64,000 nucleotides of DNA from Nonomuraea sp. MG754425 (GTDB lineage Bacteria > Actinomycetota > Actinomycetes > Streptosporangiales > Streptosporangiaceae): the NCBI RefSeq assembly GCF_021699195.1, contig NZ_SSXE01000016.1, positions 1 through 64,000 on the forward strand, in the 5' to 3' direction. Positions 7,910 to 16,502 of the stretch are shown piece after piece. The notes beneath the pieces are model-generated. The model was not told where the DNA came from. It was given only the letters and a program-made list of their open reading frames with translations, and did not search any database. The first letter of the stretch is position 1. Each line of letters begins with the position of its first letter. The position numbers and the translations under genes are program-made.

Positions 7910-10900
7910 CGCGCTTCCCCGTTCGAGCCGGACACCACCCCGGCGATGTAGTCGGAGACGGCGGCGATGGTCGGCTGCGCCCACAGCAGCGTCGTCGGCA
8001 GCGAGCACCGGAACCGTTGCTCCAGCCGCCGCCGGACGACCACGGTGAGCACCGAGTCCAGGCCCTGCTCGATCAGCGGCCGGTGCGGTGACAGGTCGGC
8101 GGGGGCGAGCCGCATCTCCTTGGCGATCTGCGCGCCGACCTCCTCGATCAGGAATTCGCGCAGTTTCTCCGGCTCCAGGTCGGCGAACGACTCGGTGAGC
8201 CGCTCGCCTCCCGCGCCGTTCTCCCCGGGGGCCGGCGTGTCGATCACCGGATACCGCAGCCCCGCCAGCCAGCCGACGACGGCGCCGGTGTCGTCGGTGA
8301 TCCGTACCTGCGCCGTGTCCGGGTGCTCGCGGTCGAGCAGCACGTCGATGGTCACCGTGTCCGGCGGCTTTCCCAGCGTGACCAGCCGGTCGACATGCGT
8401 GACCATGCGCAGCAACGGGTCCCCGGGGAAGACGCTCGGCGCCACCGACATGGCCGCGTCCAGGATGGGCGCCCAGGGCGCGGCACCGGACAGTGCGGGG
8501 CCGCACCGCACGCGGGCGCGCAGCGCGCCGTACCCGCGCCGCAGTTCCTCGACGCTCCAGTCGAACCCGGTGTCCGGCACGCCGACGGCGGCCAACCGGC
8601 TGATGACCAGGCCGGGGTCCGCCGAGGCGAGCGGCTGCGACCGCGGTGCCGGCGGCTGTCCGGGCGCGTCGGCGATCCGGGCCGTGGCGATCAACTGCCA
8701 GGCGCCGTCCGGATCGCCGGCGACACGGGCGGCCAGCCGCAGCTCGGCGTCCTGCCGGACGACCTGGACCTCGCGGCGGTCGGCGGTCAGCAGCGGAGCC
8801 GACATCGTCACCTCGCCGAGCTCCTGACGGTCGGCGGCGGCGAAGAACGTCGCCGCGAGCACCGCGGCCGGCACGATCTCCACGCCCTCGATCGCATGGC
8901 TGCCGGGATAGGGCCGGGTCTGGTCGTCCAGGACGGTCCGCCACAACCGGACGTCCGTCCCGGCGAGATCGACATGCTCGCCGAGCAGCGTGTGCGTGTC
9001 CGGATCGTGGCCGCGGCTGCCGGTGTCGGGGGGCGACGGCGTGCGCCAATGCCTGCGGCGCTGCCAGGGATAGGCCGGGAGCACGACCGGCCCGCCGGCG
9101 GGTTGCAGCCGCTGCCAGTCCACGTCGAGACCGGCGCAGTGCGCCGCGGCCACGGCGTTGAGCATCGTTTCCCGGGCGGGCCGGTCGCGGCGCAGCGACG
9201 CGCCCACGAAGACGTCGTCGTGCCCGCCCTCGCTCAGCGTCTCCAGCACCGAATGCGTGACGACCGGGTGCGCGGACAGCTCGATGAACGTGCGGTACCC
9301 GTCGGCAGCCGCCGCCGCGACCGCGTCGGTCAGGCGCACCGGCCGGCGCAGGTTGGCCGCCCAGTACGCGCCGTCGAACCCGGGCGTCGTCCGTGGGTCG
9401 TCCAGCGCCGTCGAGTAGACGGTGATGCCGGGGACGCCGGGCGTCAGGCCGGCCACGGCCGCGATCAGGTCCGTGATGAGGGGGTCCATCTGCGGCCCGT
9501 GGAAGGCCACGTCCGAGGCGACCCGGCGGGCCGGAACGCCCTCGTCGAGCCAGCTCGTCAGCACCCCGGCCACGGCGTCCGGCTCACCCGAGACGACCGT
9601 GGAGCCGGGCGAGGACGCGATCGCGGCGACCACCCCGGGATGCTCCGCCAGCCGCCGCGCCGTCTCGGCGAACGGAAGCTGCACCATGGCCATCGCGCCC
9701 CGGCCCGCGACCCGGCGCAGCAGGCGCGATCGCCGGCAGATCAGCCGGGCGCCGTCCAGGCGGCTCAGCGCTCCGGCCGTCACCGCGGCGGCGATCTCGC
9801 CGACCGAGTGGCCGATCACGGCGTGCGGGCGCACCCCGTACTCGCGCCACAGCTCGACCAGGCCGAGCTGCATCGCGAAGATCATGGTCTGGACGTGGTC
9901 GACCTCGGTGAGCTCTCCCACGCTGAGCGTCTCGCGCGGCGAGAACCCGATCTCCTCCGCGAACACCGGCTCCAGCTCGTCGATGACGGCGGCGAACGCC
10001 GGCTCGGTGGCCAGCAGGTCCCGGCCCATGCCGGCCCACTGCGAGCCGTGCCCGGAGAACACGAACACCGGCCCGGGGCCGGGATCGCCGAGTGGCCGCC
10101 CCGTGGCCACCGCGTCGTTCGGGGTGCCGGCCGCCAGGTGACGCAGCCCGGCGGTCAACGCGGCCTCGTCCCGCGCGTTCACCACCGCCCGGTGCGACAG
10201 ATGGGCCCGGCGCAGCGCGAGCGTGTGCCCGAGGCCCGGCAGCGGCACCGCGCCGACGACGCCGGCGAGGTTGCCCGCGGCCTGCCGCAACGCGGCCCGC
10301 GACCGGGCGGACACCGGAAACAGCTTGCCGGCCGGTGCCGTGGCGGGCGCCGGCGCCGCGGGCCCCTGTTCGAGGATCACGTGGGCGACGGTCCCGCCGT
10401 AGCCGAAGGCCGAGACGGCGGCACGGCGCGGGTGCGCGGAGCCGGGCCAGGGCGTCGGGGCGTCCACCACGCGCAGACCGGCGCCGGTCCAGTCGACTGC
10501 CGGGGTGGGGGTGTCGATCCGGCTCGGCGGCAGTTCGCCGCGCTCCAGCGCCAGGACGGCCTTGACCAGCCCGGCGACGCCGGCGGCGCCTTCGAGGTGG
10601 CCGATGTTGGACTTGGCCGAGCCGATCAGGCACGGCTGCTCCGCCGGCCTGCCGGCCCCGTACACGGCGGCCAGCGCGGCGGCCTCGAGAGGGTCGCCGA
10701 CCGCGGTACCGGTGCCGTGCGCCTCGACGTAGCCGACCGTGCCCGGATCGATCCCGGCCTGCCGCAGCGCGCGGCGCATGACATGCTCCTGCGCCTGGCC
10801 GCACGGCGCCATGATGCCGACGGTGTGGCCGTCCTGGTTGACGGCGCTGGCGAGGATGGTGGCGAGCACCCGGTCCCCGTCCCGTACGGCGTCGCCGAGC

Positions 10901-11652
10901 CGCTTGAGCACGACGACCGCCGCGCCCTCGCCGCGCCCGTACCCGTCGGCGGCGGCGTCGAACGACTTGCTCCGCCCGTCCGGCGCGAGGGTGCCCGCGG
11001 CGTCCAGGGTCAGCGTCTCGCCGGGGGACAGGATGAGGTTGACCCCGCCGGCCAGCACCACGTCGGTCTCGCCCGCCCGCAGCGACTGCACGCCCAGGTG
11101 GACGGCGACCAGGGACGCCGAGCAGGCCGTGTCCACCGCCATGCTCGGGCCACGCAGGTCGAGTGCGTGCGACACCCGGTTGGCCACCGCGCAGGTGGCG
11201 GCACCGATCCCGGTCCACGCCTCGACGTCGGGCAGGTCCTCGAGCAGCCGGTGCCCGTAGTCACCCGTGCACACACCCACGTACACGCCCGTGTCCGTGC
11301 CGGCCAGCGCGCCGGGGGAGATCCCGGCGTGCTCCAGGGCCTCCCACGCGGTCTCCATCACCAGGCGCTGCTGCGGATCCATCAGCTCCGCCTCGCGCGG
11401 CGAGAGCCCGAAGAACTCCGCGTCGAAGTCCGCCACCCCGCTCAGGAAGTGGCCGCGCGACACCGTGCGGCGGACCGCCGCCATGGAGGACGGGCCGCGC
11501 TCGGCGTAGTCCCGCCAGCGCTCGGCGGGCGCGGGCCCGCTCGTGTCCCGTCCCTCGCACAGCAGGTTCCAGTACTCCTGCGCCGAGTCGGCGCCGCCGG
11601 GCAGCCGGCAGCCGATCCCGATCACCGCGATCGCTTCGAACGGCCGGTCCAT
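7906..11652 (-). CDS. Iterative type I polyketide synthase, KS-AT-DH-ACP (orsellinate-synthase type)
   Basis: A single-module PKS of 1248 residues. KS: residues 1-430 with active site DTACSAS (Cys177), His312 in EAHGTGT and His352 in SNIGHLEG. AT: about 525-820 with GHSVGE (Ser616) and VAFH (715-718), which resembles the malonyl-specific HAFH. DH/thioester-hydrolase-like domain: about 888-1140 with HxxxGxxxxP (His919, Gly923, Pro928) and Asp1065. ACP: about 1165-1235 with GLDS (Ser1200). There is no KR and no thioesterase. This order and length match the bacterial orsellinic acid synthases AviM and CalO5 rather than 6-methylsalicylate synthases, which carry a KR. The start ATG 11652 overlaps the upstream KASIII stop (TGATG); the frame extends 30 bases further but that would overlap the neighbour more. 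The likely product is an orsellinate-like aromatic acid left on the ACP for transfer. Confidence 0.93.
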   Translation of the reverse strand: MDRPFEAIAVIGIGCRLPGGADSAQEYWNLLCEGRDTSGPAPAERWRDYAERGPSSMAAVRRTVSRGHFLSGVADFDAEFFGLSPREAELMDPQQRLVMETAWEALEHAGISPGALAGTDTGVYVGVCTGDYGHRLLEDLPDVEAWTGIGAATCAVANRVSHALDLRGPSMAVDTACSASLVAVHLGVQSLRAGETDVVLAGGVNLILSPGETLTLDAAGTLAPDGRSKSFDAAADGYGRGEGAAVVVLKRLGDAVRDGDRVLATILASAVNQDGHTVGIMAPCGQAQEHVMRRALRQAGIDPGTVGYVEAHGTGTAVGDPLEAAALAAVYGAGRPAEQPCLIGSAKSNIGHLEGAAGVAGLVKAVLALERGELPPSRIDTPTPAVDWTGAGLRVVDAPTPWPGSAHPRRAAVSAFGYGGTVAHVILEQGPAAPAPATAPAGKLFPVSARSRAALRQAAGNLAGVVGAVPLPGLGHTLALRRAHLSHRAVVNARDEAALTAGLRHLAAGTPNDAVATGRPLGDPGPGPVFVFSGHGSQWAGMGRDLLATEPAFAAVIDELEPVFAEEIGFSPRETLSVGELTEVDHVQTMIFAMQLGLVELWREYGVRPHAVIGHSVGEIAAAVTAGALSRLDGARLICRRSRLLRRVAGRGAMAMVQLPFAETARRLAEHPGVVAAIASSPGSTVVSGEPDAVAGVLTSWLDEGVPARRVASDVAFHGPQMDPLITDLIAAVAGLTPGVPGITVYSTALDDPRTTPGFDGAYWAANLRRPVRLTDAVAAAAADGYRTFIELSAHPVVTHSVLETLSEGGHDDVFVGASLRRDRPARETMLNAVAAAHCAGLDVDWQRLQPAGGPVVLPAYPWQRRRHWRTPSPPDTGSRGHDPDTHTLLGEHVDLAGTDVRLWRTVLDDQTRPYPGSHAIEGVEIVPAAVLAATFFAAADRQELGEVTMSAPLLTADRREVQVVRQDAELRLAARVAGDPDGAWQLIATARIADAPGQPPAPRSQPLASADPGLVISRLAAVGVPDTGFDWSVEELRRGYGALRARVRCGPALSGAAPWAPILDAAMSVAPSVFPGDPLLRMVTHVDRLVTLGKPPDTVTIDVLLDREHPDTAQVRITDDTGAVVGWLAGLRYPVIDTPAPGENGAGGERLTESFADLEPEKLREFLIEEVGAQIAKEMRLAPADLSPHRPLIEQGLDSVLTVVVRRRLEQRFRCSLPTTLLWAQPTIAAVSDYIAGVVSGSNGEAR

Positions 11653-12713
11653 CACGCATCCCTTCCCTGCCGCCGCGACCACGCGGGTGATTCGAGAACC
11701 TCCACGACGGCGGCCGAGATGGTCACGCCGGGGCCGTAGGCGAACATCAGCAGATGGTCGCCGGGCCCCAGGTCGCCGCCGCGGACCAGATGCTCCAGGG
11801 CGAGAACCTGGTCACTGGCTCCGCAGTGGCCGATGGTCCGGCCGAACTCCCAGACCGAGCGGGACGCCGGGATGCCCAGCCGGTGCTCACAGATCTGATC
11901 GGCGATCTCCTGGGAGGTGTTCATGCAGGTCATCCGGGTCACGTCCGACGCCTTGATGCCGGCTTCCGACAGGGCGCGGTCGATCACCTCGACCATCCGT
12001 TCGTCCAGCGTCACCAGTACCTTGGTCCCTTCGCCTCCGGCGACCGCGCGGCGCCGGAAGATGTCGTTGTGCGCGGCGAAGTCCACCGCGCGGCCCTCGG
12101 TGACGCCGGGCGGGAACAGCGGCTCGGCGCACCGGTGCATCTCCTCGCCCTGCGACACCGACACCGAGCTCACCGAGGCCAGCCGGGCGAATCCCGGCTC
12201 GGTGTCGAGCACGACGGCGCTGGCCGCGTCGCCGGCGACGGCCCCGGGCAGCATCCGCCAGCGGTCGACCAGCGGCGTGCCGTAGTTGTCTGCGGCGACC
12301 AGCAGCGCCGCCTGACGCCCGGGTGCGGCCCGCAGGTAGCTGGCGGCCAGTTCCAGGGCCGCGAACATGCCGTTGCAGCCCTGCTTGAGCTGGGTCGACA
12401 GGACGCCGTCGCCGACCAGATGGCGCTGCACGTACGCCTGCGGCGGCCAGCCCTCCGGACCCTGGTGCCAGGTGGAGGTGTACAGGAGGAGGTCCAGTTC
12501 GGTGGGGGAGCGTCCGCTGCGGGCCACCGCGGTGCGCGCCGCCCGTAACGCCATCTCCGGCGCCGGGACGTCACCGGCCACCGCGACGGAGGCGAGCCCG
12601 TGCAGCTCGACCTCCTCCGCCGGATACCAGCCCGCCGCCACCGCATGGTGCACGTCCACCGTGTCGGGCAGGTACGAACCGACCCCGCTGATGTACATGT
12701 CCGCCGTCTCCAT
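11652..12713 (-). CDS. KASIII-like acyltransferase A
   Basis: A ketosynthase III-fold protein of 353 residues. The nucleophile Cys113 (KQGCNGMFAALEL) is present. The usual His-Asn pair of FabH is gone: the HxAN position reads CMNT, and the NTS loop is replaced by GHCGASDQ (His296, Asp301). A Cys/Ser-His-Asp triad in an HxGxxD motif is known from transferase-type homologues such as DpsC and CerJ, and related genes (CalO4, AviN, ChlB3) sit beside orsellinate-type PKSs. It therefore probably moves the aromatic acyl group from the PKS ACP to an acceptor instead of making a C-C bond. GGAGG lies just before ATG 12713. The gene is followed by the PKS with a one-base overlap. Confidence 0.88.
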   Translation of the reverse strand: METADMYISGVGSYLPDTVDVHHAVAAGWYPAEEVELHGLASVAVAGDVPAPEMALRAARTAVARSGRSPTELDLLLYTSTWHQGPEGWPPQAYVQRHLVGDGVLSTQLKQGCNGMFAALELAASYLRAAPGRQAALLVAADNYGTPLVDRWRMLPGAVAGDAASAVVLDTEPGFARLASVSSVSVSQGEEMHRCAEPLFPPGVTEGRAVDFAAHNDIFRRRAVAGGEGTKVLVTLDERMVEVIDRALSEAGIKASDVTRMTCMNTSQEIADQICEHRLGIPASRSVWEFGRTIGHCGASDQVLALEHLVRGGDLGPGDHLLMFAYGPGVTISAAVVEVLESPAWSRRQGRDA

Positions 12714-12739
12714 CTCGCCTCCCGGCTCGCTCGAACAGC

Positions 12740-13789
12740 TCAGACCGGCCCTGCGCAGGCGTACTCCGGCGGGATGTCCAGGATCCGCAGTACGGCGCAG
12801 GCCAGGGTGGTGCCGGCGCCGAACCCGACGAGCAGCAGGTGGTCGCCGGGGGCCAGTTCCCCGGAGGCGAGCAGGTGGTCGAGGGCGACGAACTGGTCGC
12901 TGACCCCGAGGTGCCCGATGCGGGAGCCGTAGTCCCAGGTGGTGTCGGCCAGGGTCAGCCCGAACCAGTTGACGCCGCGGTGCTCCACGTCGTCCCGGCG
13001 CACGTGGGGGAAGGCCACCCGCGCCACGTCGTCGAGCGTGATCTCCGCCTCTTTGAGCGTGCGGTCGGCCAGCTCCATCATCGCCGTCTCGATCGCCAGC
13101 ATCACCCGGGAGCCGTCACCGTCCAGCAGGCGCCTGCGGAACTCCCGGTTGCGCGCGGCGAAGTCCAGCGGCCGGCCCACGGTCGCGTCCGGGGGGAACA
13201 TCGGCACGCCGCCGTCGTTGACGGCCTCGGCCTCCGGCAGCACGGTCACGTTGACCGAGCGCAGCTCGGCGAACCCGGTGTCCGTGCTGATCAGCAGCGC
13301 GCACCCGGCGTCGCCCATCACGGTGCCCTCGATCATCCGCCACCGGTCGACCAGCGGCGTGCCGTGGTTGTCCGCGCCGACCAGCAGCGCGGTGCCGCCT
13401 GGCCGCAGGTACCCGGCGGCGAGCTGCAGCGCGTTGAACAGGCCGCAGCACCCCTGCCGCAGCTCCATCGCCGGGACGTCCCCGCCGACCAGATGCTGCT
13501 GCAGGTAGTACTGCGGCTCCCAGCCCTCCGGACCCTGGTGCCAGACGTCGCAGTACAGCATGAGGTCGAGGCCGTGCGGCGACAGGCCGCCCGAGCGCTC
13601 GAACGCCTGCCGGGCGGCGCGCAGGCCCAGCTCCGGGGCCGGTGTGTCACCGGCCACCGCCGCGCCGACCAGGCCGAAACGCTCCACCTCGTCGGCCGGA
13701 TACCGGCCCTCGGCGACGGCCGTCTCGACCGTGACCACGGACGGCAGATGGACGCCGATACTGCGCAAGTACGTGCCGGGAGTGCGCAT
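12740..13789 (-). CDS. KASIII-like acyltransferase B
   Basis: A second KASIII-fold protein (349 residues), clearly paralogous to its neighbour along the whole length (shared WHQGPEGW, DNxGTPLVDRWRM and IGHxGxSDQ). Nucleophile Cys114 is followed by another Cys (RQGCCGLF). His293 and Asp298 form the HxGxxD triad, and a His at 262 occupies the old FabH His region. Related clusters such as chlorothricin use two such proteins in relay (ChlB3 loads a carrier protein, ChlB6 passes the acyl group on). The paired genes here suggest a similar two-step transfer, although no free-standing carrier protein is visible in the window. ATG 13789 has AAAGGG upstream. Confidence 0.87.
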   Translation of the reverse strand: MRTPGTYLRSIGVHLPSVVTVETAVAEGRYPADEVERFGLVGAAVAGDTPAPELGLRAARQAFERSGGLSPHGLDLMLYCDVWHQGPEGWEPQYYLQQHLVGGDVPAMELRQGCCGLFNALQLAAGYLRPGGTALLVGADNHGTPLVDRWRMIEGTVMGDAGCALLISTDTGFAELRSVNVTVLPEAEAVNDGGVPMFPPDATVGRPLDFAARNREFRRRLLDGDGSRVMLAIETAMMELADRTLKEAEITLDDVARVAFPHVRRDDVEHRGVNWFGLTLADTTWDYGSRIGHLGVSDQFVALDHLLASGELAPGDHLLLVGFGAGTTLACAVLRILDIPPEYACAGPV

Positions 13790-13822
13790 CTAACCCTTTC
13801 TTCAGCAGGGGTGCCGGGTGCT

Positions 13823-14704
13823 TCACCGGGTGTGCGCTGCCGCGACGGGATGACCGGGGCCGTCGCGGAGCAGCAGCATCGGGTCGTTCAGCTCGTACAG
13901 CCCGCACATCGGCGGACAGGGCTCGTAGCCGAGGAGCCGCTGGATGTCCTCGGGGTAGCCGCGCACCACGTCCAGGGGGATGGACAGGTACTGGTTCTCC
14001 TCCTGACGGAGGTTGCCGAGGTCGTAGGCGTACGACAGGCCGGTGCGGGGCTCGTCGGACGCGTTGGTGCCGGCCCCGTGGTACGTGCTGCCGAGCCACA
14101 GCAGCGCGGAGCCGGCGCGCATCTCGGCCGGCACCGCCTCGTCGGCGCGCGGCCCGCGCTCGTCGTCCCATCGGTGGCTGCCCGGGATCACCCGGGTGGC
14201 GCCGTTGCGCGCGGTGAACTCGCTCGCGGCGACCATGACCTGGACCCGGCTCTCCGGGCCCGGATGGGTACGGAGGTGTGCGGTGTCGTCCCGGTGCAGG
14301 CCCTGGATCGGCACGCCGGGCTGGATCTGGATCGCCCGCGAGATGCCGAGCTGGACGGTCGGCACGAACTCGATGCGCTGCTCGCCGAGCCACGCCCGCA
14401 CCGGCCGCTGCAGGAAGTGCCGGGCGCTGCCGAGGAAGTGCGGCTGCCGCATGATCGTGGCCGATCGGGTGGTCCGGCGGACCAGGCCCGGCAGGATCCG
14501 GGTCTTCTCGCCCACCAGCCGCCCGTCGCCGTCCGACTGGCGTGCCAGGTCCGGGCCCAGGTCTTCCCACAGGCCGGTGAGCGTGCCGGGATCGAGGAAG
14601 TCCTCGATGATGACGGCTCCGGCCGCTTCGAGCGCGTCGATCGCCGCCTCGACCGGGGCCGAGGCGGGCAGGGTGGTCAGGGTCGTCGGCGTGGAATCGG
14701 TCAT
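13823..14704 (-). CDS. Phytanoyl-CoA dioxygenase (PhyH) family Fe(II)/2-oxoglutarate oxygenase
   Basis: A protein of 293 residues with the facial triad of the family: His137 and Asp139 (GLHRDD), His209 (STYHGAG), and Arg220 for 2-oxoglutarate. PhyH-like enzymes hydroxylate or halogenate aliphatic or prenyl carbons. Between the FAD monooxygenase and the KASIII genes, it is probably a tailoring oxygenase of the polyketide or of its acyl acceptor. GGAGG 7 bases before ATG 14704 sets the start; the frame continues upstream without coding character. The C-terminus contains a Cys/Pro-rich stretch (EPCPPMCG) of unknown meaning. Confidence 0.88.
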   Translation of the reverse strand: MTDSTPTTLTTLPASAPVEAAIDALEAAGAVIIEDFLDPGTLTGLWEDLGPDLARQSDGDGRLVGEKTRILPGLVRRTTRSATIMRQPHFLGSARHFLQRPVRAWLGEQRIEFVPTVQLGISRAIQIQPGVPIQGLHRDDTAHLRTHPGPESRVQVMVAASEFTARNGATRVIPGSHRWDDERGPRADEAVPAEMRAGSALLWLGSTYHGAGTNASDEPRTGLSYAYDLGNLRQEENQYLSIPLDVVRGYPEDIQRLLGYEPCPPMCGLYELNDPMLLLRDGPGHPVAAAHTR

Positions 14705-14751
14705 CCCGGCCTCCGAGAGAGGGGTGTGTCGATGTGGTCTGCCAGAGGTGG

Positions 14752-16266
14752 TCAGCGGGCTCGGGCCGGTCGGCCGAACCACCGCGCGAGGGCGTCGGGC
14801 AGCGACGCCTCGTCGGCGGGCGTGCTCCAGGCGACGAAGCCGTCCGGCCGGATCAGCAGGGCGTCCGCCGGAGCCTCGGCGCATGCGGCGGTGACCACGT
14901 CGACCCGGTCGGACCACGGCTCGGCGAGCGCGCGCAGCCCGGGACGGCCGCCGAGGTCGAGCAGCAGCGGCCGGCCGGAACGCTGGAGTTCGGCGAGCCG
15001 TACGGTGCCGTCGTCCCCCTTCAGCCGCAGGTCGGGGCAGTAGTGACCGACCAGCGGGCCGGTCAGCGACGGGTCGCCCATGTCGTAGCTGATGTGCAGG
15101 TCGTCGATGAGGGCGGTCAACCGCCGGTTCGTGTCGTCGTGCAGCAGCAGGTGGGTGAGCAGCCGGCGCAGCGCGTCCACGTGCGGGCCCGGACGCATCA
15201 ACGCGATGGAGGCGCGCTGGACCTCCAGCGTCTGCGCGCCGACCGGATGCCGTTCCGAGGTATAGGTGTCGAGCAGGTCCTCGTGACAGTGACCGCGTGC
15301 GACCGCGGCGAGCTTCCAGCCGAGGTTGATCGCGTCGCCCAGGCCGAGCCGCAGGCCCGGCCCGCTCCACTGCGACTGGACGTGGGCCGCGTCGCCGACG
15401 AGCAGGACCCGCCCCTGGCGGTAGGTCGCGGCCTGCCGCTCGTTGTCGGTGAACCGGTTGATCTGGTGGACCTTGGTGACCGTCACCTCGGTGCCGCTGA
15501 GCCGGCGCAGCGCCGCCTGGAACTCCTCGAGCGTGATCGGCGCGTCCCGGTTCGCCGGTGGGCCGATGAACTCGAGGGTGATGAACCGGGGCGGTCCCTC
15601 CTCGTACACCAGCAGCCCGTTGTCCTTGCGGAACCAGCCGGGCAGGTGGAAGTCGGGGTCGTCGATCTCCGCGAAGGCGCGGTAGCCGGTCGTGATGCCG
15701 TCCGTGCCCGGGAACGGGATGCCGGCCAGCTTCCGGACCGTGCTCCGGCCGCCGTCGCAGCCGGCGAGCCAGCCGGCCTCCATCCGGTACGGCCCGTCCG
15801 GGCCGTCCACGTCGAGACGCACCCCGTCGCCGTGCTGGGTGAACCCGGTGATCGTGTGGCCGCGCCGTACCTCGACGCCGAGGTCGGCGGCACGCCGGGC
15901 CAGGTCCTGCTCCAGCAGTTGCTGGGGCACCAGCAGATCAGGGGATTCCGGACGTAGCACGAACATGGTGGCGAAGTGCCGTGCGCCGGGGAAGGCTTTG
16001 GGGTGCAGGCTGTCCGGCTGCCGCTCGCCCAGGGCGATGCGGGCCCGCTGTTCGGGCGTCGGCGGCGAGGGGGTGCCGTCGATCCCGATCATGAGACCGC
16101 GACGATCCAGGATGTCGATGGCCCGTCCGGTTATGCCCTCGGCCTTCGGGTGTGTCTCGATGCCGGGCAGTCGTTCGAGCACCACCACCGGTACACCGTG
16201 CAGCGCCACCTCGCACGCGAGCATGAGCCCAATCGGACCACCACCAACTACCGCGACCTGTGCCAT
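14752..16266 (-). CDS. FAD-dependent aromatic monooxygenase (PHBH/PgaE type)
   Basis: A protein of 504 residues with the three flavin signatures of class A hydroxylases: GGGPIG (8-13), a DG motif (GCDGGRSTVRK) and the GD motif (LLVGDAAHVQ), followed by a thioredoxin-like C-terminal domain as in polyketide hydroxylases. It probably hydroxylates the aromatic ring made by the PKS using NAD(P)H and O2. It is the first gene of the leftward operon and begins next to the divergent promoter. The gap to the following PhyH gene is only 47 bases. Confidence 0.9.
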   Translation of the reverse strand: MAQVAVVGGGPIGLMLACEVALHGVPVVVLERLPGIETHPKAEGITGRAIDILDRRGLMIGIDGTPSPPTPEQRARIALGERQPDSLHPKAFPGARHFATMFVLRPESPDLLVPQQLLEQDLARRAADLGVEVRRGHTITGFTQHGDGVRLDVDGPDGPYRMEAGWLAGCDGGRSTVRKLAGIPFPGTDGITTGYRAFAEIDDPDFHLPGWFRKDNGLLVYEEGPPRFITLEFIGPPANRDAPITLEEFQAALRRLSGTEVTVTKVHQINRFTDNERQAATYRQGRVLLVGDAAHVQSQWSGPGLRLGLGDAINLGWKLAAVARGHCHEDLLDTYTSERHPVGAQTLEVQRASIALMRPGPHVDALRRLLTHLLLHDDTNRRLTALIDDLHISYDMGDPSLTGPLVGHYCPDLRLKGDDGTVRLAELQRSGRPLLLDLGGRPGLRALAEPWSDRVDVVTAACAEAPADALLIRPDGFVAWSTPADEASLPDALARWFGRPARAR

Positions 16267-16502
16267 TCATACCTCTGCTGGGGGCGTGAGCCTGCTCGAG
16301 GAATCATCGGACTGCCGACCACGGACCGGCGAGAGTGGCCGGGGTGTGGTCCTGCTTCTCGTGTGTTGGCAGATGTTTCTGTTCAGGTGGTGCCGATGTT
16401 AAATCGGATGGTTCAAAGATTGCTAGTGGTGGCATTTTCCTGATTTGTCATGCATAATCCCCTTCGATTGTGATCATCGGCCTGCGGGTGGGAGGTCTCC
16501 CC
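16267..16502. promoter_or_regulatory. Divergent promoter region of the biosynthetic cluster
   Basis: This 236-base gap separates the leftward PKS operon from the rightward P450/aldo-keto reductase pair. Its right half (about 16375-16475) is much richer in A+T than its surroundings, with several TA-rich hexamers, as expected for promoters. No clear long inverted repeat was found. No cluster-specific regulator gene is present nearby, so control probably comes from elsewhere. Confidence 0.5.

Noticed and set aside
8323..11739. A 1138-residue open frame on the plus strand opposite the PKS
   Set aside because: It mirrors the PKS codons, has low-complexity Arg/Gly/Ala composition and no domain; the opposite strand has clear KS, AT, DH and ACP motifs.
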